Shown: positions 28,277 to 37,738, counted from the first letter of the stretch. The stretch: 64,000 nt of DNA from Sulfurimonas marina (GCF_014905095.1 NZ_CP041165.1:1426001-1490000), one strand, 5' to 3'. Translations and numbers: made by a program. The notes: generated by a model not told the origin, from the letters alone.

Positions 28277-29067
28277 TGCAGCTTTTTTCTATATTCGGTA
28301 ATCCGGTTTCCCACTCACGAAGCCCTTTAATGCACAACACTGTTTTTAAAAATTTAAACTACAAAGGGTGTTATACACGCACCCATCTGCTAGAGGGCAG
28401 TAAACTCAAAGAAACTTTTTTCAACCTAAAACTAAGCGGTGCCAATGTAACCGTGCCACATAAAGAAGCAGCGTTTGAAGCTTGTGATGAAGTAAGAGGC
28501 TTTGCACAAAAGGTGGGTGTTGTAAATACTTTGATCAATGAAAACGGCAAGCTGATCGGCTACAATACCGATGCTGATGGTTTTATGTTTAGCATTGAAG
28601 AGTTTAAAGATGTCAAAAAAGTACTTATTATCGGTGCAGGAGGTACTGCAAAAGCACTTAGTATGAAGTTTTTGGATGAAGGTTTAGAAGTGAGTGTTTT
28701 AAACCGTTCTGCAGGACGTCTTGAGTTCTTTCAATCTATCGGATGTAAAGTTTATAGCTGGGATGATTTTCAAATATCAGAGTTTGACCTCGTAGTAAAC
28801 ACTACAAGTGCAGGCTTATCAGATGAGAACCTTCCTGCTCCACAAGAGATGATCGAAGATATCCTTAGCCATACACGTTATGCAGCTGATGCTATCTACG
28901 GAAAACTAACACCTTTTTTACGATTAGCTCAAGAGAAAAACATCCCTTTTAAAGATGGTGCAGATATGCTTTTAGGACAAGGGGTGCTTGCTAATGAGCT
29001 CTTTACAAACTACACCCTCAAAAAAGAGGATATTAAAGAGCAGATGCAAAAAAGCTTTCTTTACTAG
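28276..29067 (+). CDS. aroE: Shikimate dehydrogenase
   Basis: The 263-residue enzyme reduces 3-dehydroshikimate to shikimate with NADPH. Marks are the shikimate-binding NPVSHSRSPLMHN (about 8-20), NVTVPHKEAAF with the catalytic lysine (about 56-66), VLIIGAGGTAKAL (NADP loop), VVNTTSAGL and DGADMLLGQGVLANELF. It starts inside the trpE stop, so it is translationally coupled. Its 3' end lies two bases from the convergent pldA. Confidence 0.95.
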   Translation: MQLFSIFGNPVSHSRSPLMHNTVFKNLNYKGCYTRTHLLEGSKLKETFFNLKLSGANVTVPHKEAAFEACDEVRGFAQKVGVVNTLINENGKLIGYNTDADGFMFSIEEFKDVKKVLIIGAGGTAKALSMKFLDEGLEVSVLNRSAGRLEFFQSIGCKVYSWDDFQISEFDLVVNTTSAGLSDENLPAPQEMIEDILSHTRYAADAIYGKLTPFLRLAQEKNIPFKDGADMLLGQGVLANELFTNYTLKKEDIKEQMQKSFLY

Positions 29068-29068
29068 G

Positions 29069-29887
29069 CTATCTTGAAAAACTAAATCCTATAGAGAACT
29101 TGTTGACATGATTTTTATAGTCAATAAGAGTCTCTGTATAGCCGCTAAAAGCTTTAAAATAAAGATTCACCGCCCGTCCTACAGGATATGAATAAGCTGC
29201 TTCAACTGAGCCTTTTTTTGTCGCTAAATTCCCTCTTGCATCTATTGAGAAGACTTGATCATCTGCAAAATACTTTATCCCTATTCCCGTATAGCCAATA
29301 TAATCCATAATATCAGGGTTGTCATCTAATGAAAAAATAGGATACCAAACTTTTAAATCTGTGTGTAGATTTCCATGTACTAAGCCTACAGTTGCATAAA
29401 GAGTATTGATCCCTCTTGAAATATTACCTATTGCTTCCCCGTCTACTGTCGTATAGGTAGTGTCCGGATTTCCGTTAGATTGATGTTCATATCCGAGTTG
29501 TAACCTCTCCAGATGCTCTACATTTAAGCTCTTTAGATCATAACGTGCGAATATTTCCGGATCGTATATGTTTTCACGAAAAGGTTTTGAAGTTGTATAA
29601 AGCTGCCAAAATGCATGTTGAGAATATGAGAGATAATATTTCCCGCCCCAACCAAATATATTGTTTACAACATTATATTTAATACTGATCTGCACTTCAA
29701 CCTCAGCATGTTTATAATCTGTATCTTTTACAAAAGATGTGTAACTCTTGTCTCTGTAAGAAAGAGGACAAATATAGTTCACTTTGTATGCTTCTAAATC
29801 AGACCCGCTAAACCATTGTTCATCTTTTAGCTTATCTTCTGCTAAAAGAGTATGACAAACAAGAAGTAAAGCGAGCAAATATTTCAT
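29069..29887 (-). CDS. pldA: Outer-membrane phospholipase A
   Basis: The 272-residue protein has a signal peptide (MKYLLALLLVCHTLLAE) and a beta-barrel pattern ending in phenylalanine-rich strands (VNKFSIGFSFSR). The active-site motif YEHQSNG places the catalytic His135 and Ser137, and SRGINTLYATVG carries the matching Asn of OMPLA. It hydrolyses phospholipids in the outer leaflet of the outer membrane after damage. It ends a minus-strand run of mltA-recR-pldA, one base after recR. Confidence 0.93.
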   Translation of the reverse strand: MKYLLALLLVCHTLLAEDKLKDEQWFSGSDLEAYKVNYICPLSYRDKSYTSFVKDTDYKHAEVEVQISIKYNVVNNIFGWGGKYYLSYSQHAFWQLYTTSKPFRENIYDPEIFARYDLKSLNVEHLERLQLGYEHQSNGNPDTTYTTVDGEAIGNISRGINTLYATVGLVHGNLHTDLKVWYPIFSLDDNPDIMDYIGYTGIGIKYFADDQVFSIDARGNLATKKGSVEAAYSYPVGRAVNLYFKAFSGYTETLIDYKNHVNKFSIGFSFSR

Positions 29888-29888
29888 T

Positions 29889-30458
29889 TTACACCCTTAC
29901 CCTGTCTTCCAAGGCTCTTGTTAAAGATAGAAGATCGATATTTTCTAAACTTACTCCAGTTGGAACACCTTGTGCAATTCTGGAAAAATGAACATTATAT
30001 TGACTGAGTTTGTCTTCAATATATAAGATCACTGCATCATTGGCAATAGAAGGTGTAAGGGCAAACAAGATCTCCTCTACCCCATTTTTTACTATATCTT
30101 CAAGATGAGAGACACTTAACTCTTCTAAACTCTCCAATACAAAGTATTTCCCTTCAAACAGACCGTTCTCTTCCAACAATAAAATATCTTTTGCATTTTC
30201 AACCATACAAAGTAAAGTAGTGTCACGGTTTTCGTCTGAGCAGATATGACAGATCTCATCTTCACTCATACCGCCGCAAACTCTACATTTCTTCAAAGAC
30301 CCCAAAGCGTCTTCGATTGCATGGGCTATCTTCATCCCGGCATATGTATCGTTCATAATCATAAAATATGCAAGTCGTGTTGCTGACTTTTTTCCAATAG
30401 TAGGTAACTCCTGTAGAGCATCAACTAAGCGGTTAAATTTATCTAATGAACTATTCAT
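29889..30458 (-). CDS. recR: Recombination mediator protein RecR
   Basis: The 189-residue protein has a helix-hairpin-helix start (LDKFNRLVDALQELPTIGKKSATRLAYF), a four-cysteine zinc finger (CRVCGGMSEDEICHIC, about 57-72) and a Toprim domain (LLCMVENAKDILLLEENGLFEGKYFVLE). It acts with RecO in loading RecA at gaps. Its start overlaps the end of mltA by eight bases, and it is slightly shorter than the usual 195-200 residues. Confidence 0.94.
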   Translation of the reverse strand: MNSSLDKFNRLVDALQELPTIGKKSATRLAYFMIMNDTYAGMKIAHAIEDALGSLKKCRVCGGMSEDEICHICSDENRDTTLLCMVENAKDILLLEENGLFEGKYFVLESLEELSVSHLEDIVKNGVEEILFALTPSIANDAVILYIEDKLSQYNVHFSRIAQGVPTGVSLENIDLLSLTRALEDRVRV

Positions 30459-31536
30459 CTCTCTCTTTATTCTCTTCTTTTGGTAAAAATACCCATAATT
30501 TCAGCGGTGCTTTTAATTTGCCGGCAAGCTCTTCAGCCTCTTTACCGAATCCTGTAAAAAAGTCAGCTCTTACACTCCCTTTAATAGCCCCGCCTGTGTC
30601 TTGTGCAAACACAATTTTGCTGATTTTTCGATCCTCTAAATCAGCATCTAAGTATAGCATAGATCCCAGTTTTATATATTTGCGATCAACAGCAACAGAG
30701 CGCATCGGAGTGAGTTTTAAACCAAGTGCCCCATATGCTCCTTTTGCTTTTTTTCTAAAAAACACCATTGAGTCGTTATAGTTTAATACCTCATCTATCC
30801 GTTTGGGATGAGCTTCCAGCCAAGCTCTTATACTTTGCATAGATACATCTTCTATTCTCATCTCACCCTGAGCGACTAAATATCGCCCAATAGCTTTATA
30901 TTTACGACCATTTTGGTTATCGTAGCCTATATACATAGTAGTGTTGTCATCAAGATACACTTTTCCAGAGCCTTGAATCTCTAAAAAGAACTTGTCTACC
31001 TTTGAGTCACAGTAACAAAGTACGGGAGCTTCTATATTTTCAGCTTCTGCTCTGCTATAGTATGGGATCACTTTTCCATCAACCAAACGACCTCGAAGTC
31101 TGTAATGTTTTAATTCAGGATAGATTTCTGAGAGATTAACACTTACTAAATCTACAGGTGTTTTATATACAGGATATTTATAGATATCTGTTTTTTCCAG
31201 TGAGGCATTAATACTAGCTAAATAGTACCCTGTTAATAACCCCTCTCCTTTTTCATTATTTAGTTGATATGGTTGAAAGTTTTGCAGTATAAATGTTTTG
31301 GGGTCCTCAACATCTAAAGATTTTTCACATAATCCCGGATAAATTTTCAATGTTCTTTTTGACTGACAATTTTCTTGAAAAAGTTCTAAAACATTTTGAA
31401 AATCTTCATCTTTAAAACTCTCCGGTAATGCGGAATAATTACTCTTTTGCATTATTTTAGTCTCTTGTTTGAGATTTTTTTGTGAACATCCCAAAAAAAG
31501 TGTTGCAATAAAAATTAAAACTATAGTTCTCTTCAT
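30451..31536 (-). CDS. mltA: Membrane-bound lytic murein transglycosylase A
   Basis: About 361 residues from the ATG at 31536, chosen because it begins a lipoprotein signal (MKRTIVLIFIATLFLGCS, lipidated Cys17); a frame opening 12 codons earlier would spoil it. The MltA barrel domain has LTGYYLASINASLEKTD, IQGSGKVYLDDNTTMYIGYD and IGRYLVAQGEM. The C-terminal 3D domain has FAQDTGGAIKGSVRADFFTGFG with the catalytic aspartate. It cleaves peptidoglycan to 1,6-anhydromuropeptides at the outer membrane. First gene of mltA-recR-pldA. Confidence 0.93.
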   Translation of the reverse strand: MKRTIVLIFIATLFLGCSQKNLKQETKIMQKSNYSALPESFKDEDFQNVLELFQENCQSKRTLKIYPGLCEKSLDVEDPKTFILQNFQPYQLNNEKGEGLLTGYYLASINASLEKTDIYKYPVYKTPVDLVSVNLSEIYPELKHYRLRGRLVDGKVIPYYSRAEAENIEAPVLCYCDSKVDKFFLEIQGSGKVYLDDNTTMYIGYDNQNGRKYKAIGRYLVAQGEMRIEDVSMQSIRAWLEAHPKRIDEVLNYNDSMVFFRKKAKGAYGALGLKLTPMRSVAVDRKYIKLGSMLYLDADLEDRKISKIVFAQDTGGAIKGSVRADFFTGFGKEAEELAGKLKAPLKLWVFLPKEENKERDE

Positions 31537-31593
31537 AAAATGGATTATATAGTTATGCAACTTTAGTATCAATTTAAAGTTAGGAAAAAACGA

Positions 31594-31599
31594 TATAAT
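31594..31599 (+). promoter_or_regulatory. -10 box of the dnaJ leader
   Basis: TATAAT in CGATATAATTCG predicts a transcript starting near 31606, about 13 bases before the leader hairpin and about 116 bases before the dnaJ ATG. Confidence 0.6.
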
Positions 31600-31618
31600 T
31601 CGAACAAAATTAAACTTA

Positions 31619-31693
31619 CAACTAGAGAAGTTATAGATTCAACGACAAATCCTTCCTGCGGTCTGGGCGTTTCACTTATAACTTTTCTAGTTG
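31619..31693 (+). ncRNA. Long hairpin in the dnaJ 5' leader, candidate cis-regulatory RNA
   Basis: Two 17-base arms (31619-31635 and 31677-31693) pair perfectly apart from one G-U pair. The 41-base loop is much richer in GC than its surroundings and contains UCCUUCCUG, which resembles an anti-Shine-Dalgarno sequence. AACG and CGTT inside the loop can pair. CTTTTC in the right arm (31682-31687) is complementary to GAAAAG at 31715-31720 in the dnaJ ribosome-site region, so two mutually exclusive pairings are possible. No U-tract follows, so it is not a simple terminator. I recognise no known riboswitch family; SRP RNA was considered and rejected. Confidence 0.55.
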
Positions 31694-31721
31694 ATATAAA
31701 AACAGAAATGATAGGAAAAGA

Positions 31722-32846
31722 ATGGAAGAGTTAAGCTATTATGAGATTTTAGAAATATCACAAACTGCAGATAAGGCAGAGATCAAAAAAGCTTATAGAA
31801 AGATGGCAAAAAAGTACCATCCCGATAAAAATCCCGACGATGCGGAAGCGGAAAAAATGTTCAAGCTTTGTAATGAGGCATATCAGTGTTTAAGCGATGA
31901 GCAGCAAAGAAGTATCTATGACAGATATGGTAAAGAAGGTCTCCAAGGGATGGGTGGTGGCTCACGTTCATCTGGAGGCTTTGACGATCTCGGTGCTATC
32001 TTTGAAGAGATGTTTAGCGGGTTTGGCGGAGGCGGCCGCTCTCGCAGAAGAAATCCGGCCGATATGGAAAAATATCCGCTTGATATGAATGTAGATATGA
32101 GAATTACGTTCCAAGAAGCTGTCTTTGGTTGTGAAAAAGAGATCAACTACTCTTATAAAGATGCATGTAACGACTGTAACGGTACAGGTGCAAAAGATGG
32201 GAAACTTTCAACTTGTCCACACTGTGACGGGCAAGGTCAAGTGTTTATGAAACAAGGTTTTATGACTTTCTCTCAAACTTGTCCACACTGTAACGGAACA
32301 GGTACATCAGCAGCTGAAAAATGTTCAACATGTAAAGGGGATGGTTATAAAACTATCAAAGAGAGTGTAAGTATAAAAATTCCTGCAGGGATCGATACTG
32401 GAAATCGCCTTAGAGTTTCAGGAAAAGGAAACATTGGAAAAAGAGGAAACCGCGGTGACCTCTATGTAACTTTTGATGTACAACCTGACAAACATTTTAT
32501 CCGTGATGATAACGATGTTTATATTGAGATCCCAGTGTTTTTCACTCAGGCAATTAAAGGTGATACACTGACAATCCCTTCACTTACAGGTGAACTGGAA
32601 CTAAAACTTGAATACGGTACTCGCGACAAACAAAGATATACATTTAGAGGTGAAGGTATAGAGGATGTTCACGGACACGGTAAAGGGAATCTAATTGCCG
32701 TTGTGAACCTCCAGTATCCAAACAAACTAAATGAGGAACAACTAGAATTACTAAACAAACTTCAAGAATCTTTCGGTGTTGAATCAAAACCACATGAGGG
32801 TGTACTCGATTCAGTAATCGATAAAATGAAAAGTTGGTTTAAGTAG
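31722..32846 (+). CDS. dnaJ: Chaperone DnaJ (Hsp40)
   Basis: The 374-residue protein has the J domain (residues 5-70, with HPDKN near 33), a Gly/Arg/Ser-rich region and [11 protein letters not shown], then the zinc domain with four CxxCxGxG repeats ([32 protein letters not shown], about 150-210). The C-terminal peptide-binding domain follows. It stimulates DnaK and delivers substrates. dnaK and grpE are not adjacent. The ATG has AGGA upstream, and a 75-base hairpin in the leader may control expression. Confidence 0.96.
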   Translation: MEELSYYEILEISQTADKAEIKKAYRKMAKKYHPDKNPDDAEAEKMFKLCNEAYQCLSDEQQRSIYDRYGKEGLQGMGGGSRSSGGFDDLGAIFEEMFSGFGGGGRSRRRNPADMEKYPLDMNVDMRITFQEAVFGCEKEINYSYKDACNDCNGTGAKDGKLSTCPHCDGQGQVFMKQGFMTFSQTCPHCNGTGTSAAEKCSTCKGDGYKTIKESVSIKIPAGIDTGNRLRVSGKGNIGKRGNRGDLYVTFDVQPDKHFIRDDNDVYIEIPVFFTQAIKGDTLTIPSLTGELELKLEYGTRDKQRYTFRGEGIEDVHGHGKGNLIAVVNLQYPNKLNEEQLELLNKLQESFGVESKPHEGVLDSVIDKMKSWFK

Positions 32847-32899
32847 AGCTTTTGTATAGTTTAGCAAAGTATCTTAGAAGTTAAAAAAAAGGTCTAATA

Positions 32900-33493
32900 A
32901 TGAACAAAGATCATCTTAAAAAAAAGCTCTCTTCTTTATCGCTTTCTATGTTTAGAAAAGATTTCTTTGGAATCTACCACGGTTCCCTTTCGGCAAAAAC
33001 CGAATCGGGGCGTTTTTTAATAAATACAAAAGAGGCTGTTTTTGATGATCTTGACGAAAATTCCTTGATCGAGCTCTATTTTAAAAAAGATTACAGATGG
33101 CACCAAGCAAGTATTGATGCAGATATCCATCAAAATATCTACTCAAAAATATCTGATGCAAAGTTTATCTGTTTCTCTATGCCGCAATTTACCACGGCAT
33201 ATTCACTATACCACAACGTAATCTCTCCAAAAGATTATTTTGGACACAAAGTCCTCGGAAATATTGAAATTTACGATCCAAAACAGTTTGATGATTGGTA
33301 CGATCGTGCAAGAAGTGAGATCCCTTACTATTTTCAAACAAATAAGACCAATATTATGATTATTCGCGGATACGGAGTTTATGCTTACAATAGAGATGTC
33401 CATGAGATGGCAAAAAAACTTGCCATCTTGGAAAAAAGTTGTAGGTTATTAATGCTCGATACTAATAATAGTATCGATTTAGAACTTAACTAG
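32900..33493 (+). CDS. Class II aldolase/adducin-like protein
   Basis: The 197-residue soluble protein resembles the class II aldolase/adducin fold: IYHGSLSAKTESGRFLINTKEAVFDDL at the N terminus and a C-terminal MIIRGYGVYAYNRDVHEMAKKLAILEKSCRLLM that matches the usual G.G.......A...E.... ending. The HxH and C-terminal His zinc ligands of true aldolases are only partly present, so catalysis is uncertain. Substrate unknown. It follows dnaJ by 53 bases and its last bases overlap the convergent bioA by four. Confidence 0.68.
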   Translation: MNKDHLKKKLSSLSLSMFRKDFFGIYHGSLSAKTESGRFLINTKEAVFDDLDENSLIELYFKKDYRWHQASIDADIHQNIYSKISDAKFICFSMPQFTTAYSLYHNVISPKDYFGHKVLGNIEIYDPKQFDDWYDRARSEIPYYFQTNKTNIMIIRGYGVYAYNRDVHEMAKKLAILEKSCRLLMLDTNNSIDLELN

Positions 33494-34785
33494 AGTGACT
33501 TAACAGCCTCTAGTGCTATATCGAACATCTTATCGCATTCCTCTTCACTTAGGATATACGGAGGCATAAAATAAACTATATGTCCTAAAGGACGAAGCAA
33601 TACACCGTTTTTCAAACCGTAATCATATACTTTAAGCCCTATTCTGTCTTCTGAAGAGTACCCTTTTAACTCAACGGCACAAACCATACCAGTTTGTCTT
33701 ATACTCTCAACATTTTCAAGAGCTTTAAACTCCTGCAAACGTCTTGACATATGCTCGCTTAACACTCTGTTTTTCTCAATTATATTTTCATTTTCAAAAA
33801 TATCCAGTGTTGCATTGGCAGCTGCACAAGCAAGTGCATTTCCTGTATAGGAATGGGAATGTAAAAATGCTTTGTATTCATTATAGTCACAATAAAACTT
33901 CATATAGATTTCATTAGATGTAAGTACTGCAGATAAAGGTAAGTATCCACCAGTTAACCCTTTTGAAAGTACTATAAAATCAGGTGATATACCAGCAACA
34001 TCACAGGCAAACAACTCCCCCGTTCTACCAAATCCAACCATAACTTCATCAGCGATAAAGTGAACATCGTAACGGTTACAAATATCACGGACAAGCACTA
34101 AAAATTCTGGATGATACATATGCATATACCCAGCCCCTTGTATAAGAGGTTCTAATATAATAGCACTTATCTCATCAGCCCTTTCCTGACACAGTTTTTC
34201 AAATGCATCTGCCGCTTCTTGTGCAGCTTCAACCGACATATCTTTCGGCACGGGTGTTTGAATAGACTGAATTAAAAGCGGCTTGTATGTATCTTTATAA
34301 AGTTCAACATCTCCAACACTTAGTGCACCTATCGTCTCCCCATGATACGAGTTTGTTAGTGATACGAAAAGCGGTTTGTTTTTTCCATCATTTAAATTTG
34401 CATGATAACTCATCTTTAAAGCAACTTCTACTGCCGATGAACCGTTGTCTGCATAAAAACATTTATCTAGTCCTTTTGGTGTTATCTTAACAAGTCTCTC
34501 AGATAATGTAATCACCTGTTCGTGTGTAAAACCGGCAAGTATAACATGCTCCAAAGTATCAAGCTGCTCTTTTATTTTAGAATTTATATACTTATTTGTA
34601 TGTCCAAAGATATTTACCCACCATGAACTAACAGCATCAATATACTTATTTTCTTCAAAATCTTCTAAGTATACTCCATAAGCTTTTTTTATAGGTATGA
34701 GAGGTAAAGTCTCATGATCTTTCATCTGCGTACACGGATGCCACAGTACTTCTAGGTCTCTATTTTTCAATTCTTGGTTCTTCAT
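33490..34785 (-). CDS. bioA: Adenosylmethionine-8-amino-7-oxononanoate aminotransferase
   Basis: The 431-residue class III PLP aminotransferase transfers an amino group from S-adenosylmethionine to KAPA in biotin synthesis. Marks are the N-terminal LWHPCTQMKDHE, VSSWWVNIFGH, FYADNGSSAVEVALKM, SLTNSYHGETIGALSVGD, FIADEVMVGFGRTGELFAC and the PLP lysine in VLSKGLTGGYLPLSAVL. The WHPC.Q and SSWW motifs separate it from ArgD. Biotin is needed by the OadA subunit in this window. A reading frame without a start codon overlaps its first 26 bases (see 34760-34909). Confidence 0.95.
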   Translation of the reverse strand: MKNQELKNRDLEVLWHPCTQMKDHETLPLIPIKKAYGVYLEDFEENKYIDAVSSWWVNIFGHTNKYINSKIKEQLDTLEHVILAGFTHEQVITLSERLVKITPKGLDKCFYADNGSSAVEVALKMSYHANLNDGKNKPLFVSLTNSYHGETIGALSVGDVELYKDTYKPLLIQSIQTPVPKDMSVEAAQEAADAFEKLCQERADEISAIILEPLIQGAGYMHMYHPEFLVLVRDICNRYDVHFIADEVMVGFGRTGELFACDVAGISPDFIVLSKGLTGGYLPLSAVLTSNEIYMKFYCDYNEYKAFLHSHSYTGNALACAAANATLDIFENENIIEKNRVLSEHMSRRLQEFKALENVESIRQTGMVCAVELKGYSSEDRIGLKVYDYGLKNGVLLRPLGHIVYFMPPYILSEEECDKMFDIALEAVKSL

Positions 34786-34909
34786 AATCTACCTCTTTCA
34801 TAATCTCTAATACTTTTTTGGCAAGATTATATCTTTGTATCGTTTCTTTATCAAGTTTAAAGGCTAAATTACATAAAATATCGCAAATTACACCAAGAGG
34901 ATATATTTT
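34760..34909 (-). pseudogene. Start-less 49-codon frame before bioA, possible remnant
   Basis: A minus-strand frame from 34909 to the TAG at 34760 encodes a protein-like helical sequence (for example DKETIQRYNLAKKVLEIMKE). No ATG, GTG or TTG lies before its last 20 codons; only rare ATT or ATA starts are available. It is bounded upstream by a stop three bases inside the divergent ppiD gene. It overlaps the bioA start. It may be a gene fragment, a small gene with an unusual start, or chance. Confidence 0.25.
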
Positions 34910-34911
34910 TT

Positions 34912-36378
34912 ATGATTACATGGATGCAAAGACACAAAAAGTGGCTTATAATTACTATCTGGATCTCAACTATCGCATTTGTAGGTGCAGGTTTTGTTGG
35001 ATGGGGTCAATATAACTACGGTGATAAAGCCGGAGCAGTTGCAAAAGTTGGTGAAGTTGAGATCAGTATGGGTGAACTGCAAAAGTCTTACTCAAGACTT
35101 TATCAGCAATATGCACAAATGTTCCAAGGTAATTTTGACGAAGAGAGAGCAAAACAGTTTGGACTGCAGCAACAAGCGTTGCAACAACTTGTACAACAAG
35201 CACTTTTAGTAAACCTGGCAAAATCATATAATCTTAGCATCAGTGATCAAGAGCTTTACGATCAACTCAAACAAGACAACAACTTCTTCAATAACGGTGT
35301 ATTTGATAAAGAAGTATATAAACAAGTACTCTCTCAAAACAGATTAAGTATTGCAGAGTACGAGCAAGAGTTAAGAAAACAACTTCTTATTCAAAAAACG
35401 ATCTCTTTACTAAATGTAAAAACAAGTAAAAACGAAGCAAAGATCTTAGATACCCTACTAAGCATCTCAGACAAGATCGAGTACAAAGTATTATCGGCTG
35501 AAGATATCAACATAGAGATCAGAGATGAAGATTTAAAAGCTTTTTGGCAAACGATGCAAAATAACTTTATGAATGAAGTAAGTTATGAAGTAAAATTTAT
35601 CAAGCAAGAAAACATCACTGCTACATATGATGATGTGACAATTGCTGATCATTACCAAGATAATAAAAACCATTTTAAAGATAATGACGGAAAAATCCTT
35701 GCACTTGAAGAAGCAAAAGAGGCAGTTGTATCAGAGTTAAATGCAGCAGCAACAAAAAAAGCGGCACTTAGAGCTTTTGTTGATTACAAAAACGGAAAAC
35801 TTGACAAAACGGTTACTATTAATGAGGCTGTAGTTTCAAGTAAGAAAAACCCGTTTAATGCAGAAGTGTTACAAAAACTCTCAGAAACAGCGATGACAAA
35901 GCCGTTTATCAAACCTGTTAACGTAGATGGTGTATATTATAGTTTTGAACTGGTAAAAGTAAATCCTGCTACACCAAAAACATTTGCTGAAGCAAAATCA
36001 AAAGTTTTACCTTTCTTTATTGAACAAAAGAAAAAAGAGAAGATTTTAGAGTTAGCCAACAATTCAGTTGCTGTTTTCAAAGGGCAAACATCTGAATTCT
36101 TAACAATGGAGTCAGTTGGTAAACTACCTTCGTTAAACGATATGGAGAGCGCTGAATTTTTACAAAAACTTTTCACGTCAGACAAAAAACGTAGTTTTAT
36201 CACTTTACAGAGTGGAAAAATTGTTCTCTATAACATATTGGAACAAAAGTTGCTTGAAAATTCCAATGATGATCAAGCTAATGTGGTAGCGAGATTAAAA
36301 ACTAGTATCTTTAGTGAAGGGTTGATTAAAACTCTACAAAATAGATACAAAACTGAGATATTTATTCAAGGACTCTAA
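34912..36378 (+). CDS. ppiD: PpiD/SurA-type membrane-anchored periplasmic folding factor
   Basis: The 488-residue protein has one N-terminal membrane anchor (about 10-32, LIITIWISTIAFVGAGFVGWG) preceded by basic residues, then a large periplasmic part. YGDKAGAVAKVGEVEISMGELQKSYSRLYQQYAQMF is typical of the SurA_N_3 chaperone region of PpiD. The parvulin domain (about 255-385) looks reduced. It probably helps fold exported proteins at the inner membrane. It precedes ftsA by one base, an order also seen in Campylobacter (Cj0694-ftsA-ftsZ). Confidence 0.85.
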   Translation: MITWMQRHKKWLIITIWISTIAFVGAGFVGWGQYNYGDKAGAVAKVGEVEISMGELQKSYSRLYQQYAQMFQGNFDEERAKQFGLQQQALQQLVQQALLVNLAKSYNLSISDQELYDQLKQDNNFFNNGVFDKEVYKQVLSQNRLSIAEYEQELRKQLLIQKTISLLNVKTSKNEAKILDTLLSISDKIEYKVLSAEDINIEIRDEDLKAFWQTMQNNFMNEVSYEVKFIKQENITATYDDVTIADHYQDNKNHFKDNDGKILALEEAKEAVVSELNAAATKKAALRAFVDYKNGKLDKTVTINEAVVSSKKNPFNAEVLQKLSETAMTKPFIKPVNVDGVYYSFELVKVNPATPKTFAEAKSKVLPFFIEQKKKEKILELANNSVAVFKGQTSEFLTMESVGKLPSLNDMESAEFLQKLFTSDKKRSFITLQSGKIVLYNILEQKLLENSNDDQANVVARLKTSIFSEGLIKTLQNRYKTEIFIQGL

Positions 36379-36379
36379 A

Positions 36380-37738
36380 TTGAGTAGAAATGTTTTAGCC
36401 ATAGATATTGGCTCGACAAAGATTTGTGCAATTACTGCTGATATAGCAGATGACAACTCTATAACTATCACAGGTGCCGGTACCACAAAAGCGCAAGGGC
36501 TAAAAAAGGGAAGTATTGTAAATATTGAACTTGCAGCTCGCAGTATTAAAACAGCCGTTGAAGATGCAAAACGTGTATCTGGTTCAACTGCTACAAGTGC
36601 TATAGTTTCAATATCTGGTGCATATACAAAAAGCTTAAACTCAAACGGGATTGTAAATATCCAGTCAAAAGAGATTAGTTTTGATGAGATTAAACGTGTT
36701 ATGCACACTTCACTTTACAATGCAAACATCCCTAATGAATATGAAGTTCTTCATGCACTTCCATATAACTTTAAAGTTGATGATCAAGACTTTATAGAAG
36801 ATCCGCTTGGGATGAATGCTTCTCGTCTTGAAGTTGAAACACATATTATCACTACTCAAAAATCAAACCTGAACAACCTGAAAAAAGCGGTTCGCGGTGC
36901 GGGTGTTGAAGTTGAAAATATTGTTCTTAACTCATACGCTTCAGCGATTGCCGTATTGAATGAAGATGAAAAAGAGCTTGGAGCAGCAGTTATTGACATG
37001 GGTGCTGAGACAAGTAACATAGCTATCTATTCAGGTAATGCGATCAGATATAACGAATATCTCGGTGTTGGTTCAAAACATGTTACAAGTGATTTATCTA
37101 TGGCACTTCATACACCGCTTAATGCTGCAGATAAAGTAAAACTGGATTTTGGTTCACTTTTAACTCCAAGTAACGATCTTATAGAGTTACCGATTATCGG
37201 TGATGAGAGTACTACACATGAAGTCTCTTTAGAAGTTGTACACAACGTTGTTTTTGCAAGAGTTGAAGAGACGTTAATGATTCTTGCTCAGTTTATCGAA
37301 AACAGTAGATTAAAAGACCAGATTGGTGCTGGAGTAGTTCTAACAGGCGGTTTTTCAAAAATGGAAGGGATTCGTGACCTTGCTATCGCTACGTTTGGCT
37401 CTGTTCCTGTACGTTTAGCAAAACCTATGGAGATGGATGGTCTATTTGAAGGACTATTAGAACCGGAATATGCAAGTGCAGTGGGTCTTATAATGTTCTC
37501 AGCCACTCCGTACACACCGTATGAGATAGATGTAAACAAAAGAGTTCGTCACTCAAATGAGGAACCTACATCTAATGTAAAAGTTGATTTTAATCAATCA
37601 ATGCAAGAGAGTGTACCTGTAGCTGAACAGGAAGAGGAAACTACTAAGATGGTTAACCTTGAGGCGTCAAAAGAGAAAAAGAGTGATGAACCTAGTGTTG
37701 TTAGCAAATTTTGGAACTGGGCTACACAGTTATTTTAA
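36380..37738 (+). CDS. ftsA: Cell division protein FtsA
   Basis: The 452-residue actin-fold protein starts at TTG with AAGGA seven bases upstream. VLAIDIGSTKICAITAD is the phosphate-1 loop, GAAVIDMGAETSNIAIY the phosphate-2 loop and GVVLTGGFSKMEGI the adenosine motif; the SHS2 1C domain lies at about 80-160. A long acidic linker leads to a C-terminal amphipathic helix (KFWNWATQLF) that anchors it to the membrane. FtsA ties FtsZ to the inner membrane. It lies between ppiD and ftsZ. Confidence 0.96.
   Translation: MSRNVLAIDIGSTKICAITADIADDNSITITGAGTTKAQGLKKGSIVNIELAARSIKTAVEDAKRVSGSTATSAIVSISGAYTKSLNSNGIVNIQSKEISFDEIKRVMHTSLYNANIPNEYEVLHALPYNFKVDDQDFIEDPLGMNASRLEVETHIITTQKSNLNNLKKAVRGAGVEVENIVLNSYASAIAVLNEDEKELGAAVIDMGAETSNIAIYSGNAIRYNEYLGVGSKHVTSDLSMALHTPLNAADKVKLDFGSLLTPSNDLIELPIIGDESTTHEVSLEVVHNVVFARVEETLMILAQFIENSRLKDQIGAGVVLTGGFSKMEGIRDLAIATFGSVPVRLAKPMEMDGLFEGLLEPEYASAVGLIMFSATPYTPYEIDVNKRVRHSNEEPTSNVKVDFNQSMQESVPVAEQEEETTKMVNLEASKEKKSDEPSVVSKFWNWATQLF

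Noticed and set aside
31619-31693. SRP (4.5S) RNA in the dnaJ leader hairpin
   Set aside because: The minus strand has GGAAGGA, but the conserved AGCAG side of domain IV and the GGAA tetraloop context are missing on both strands.
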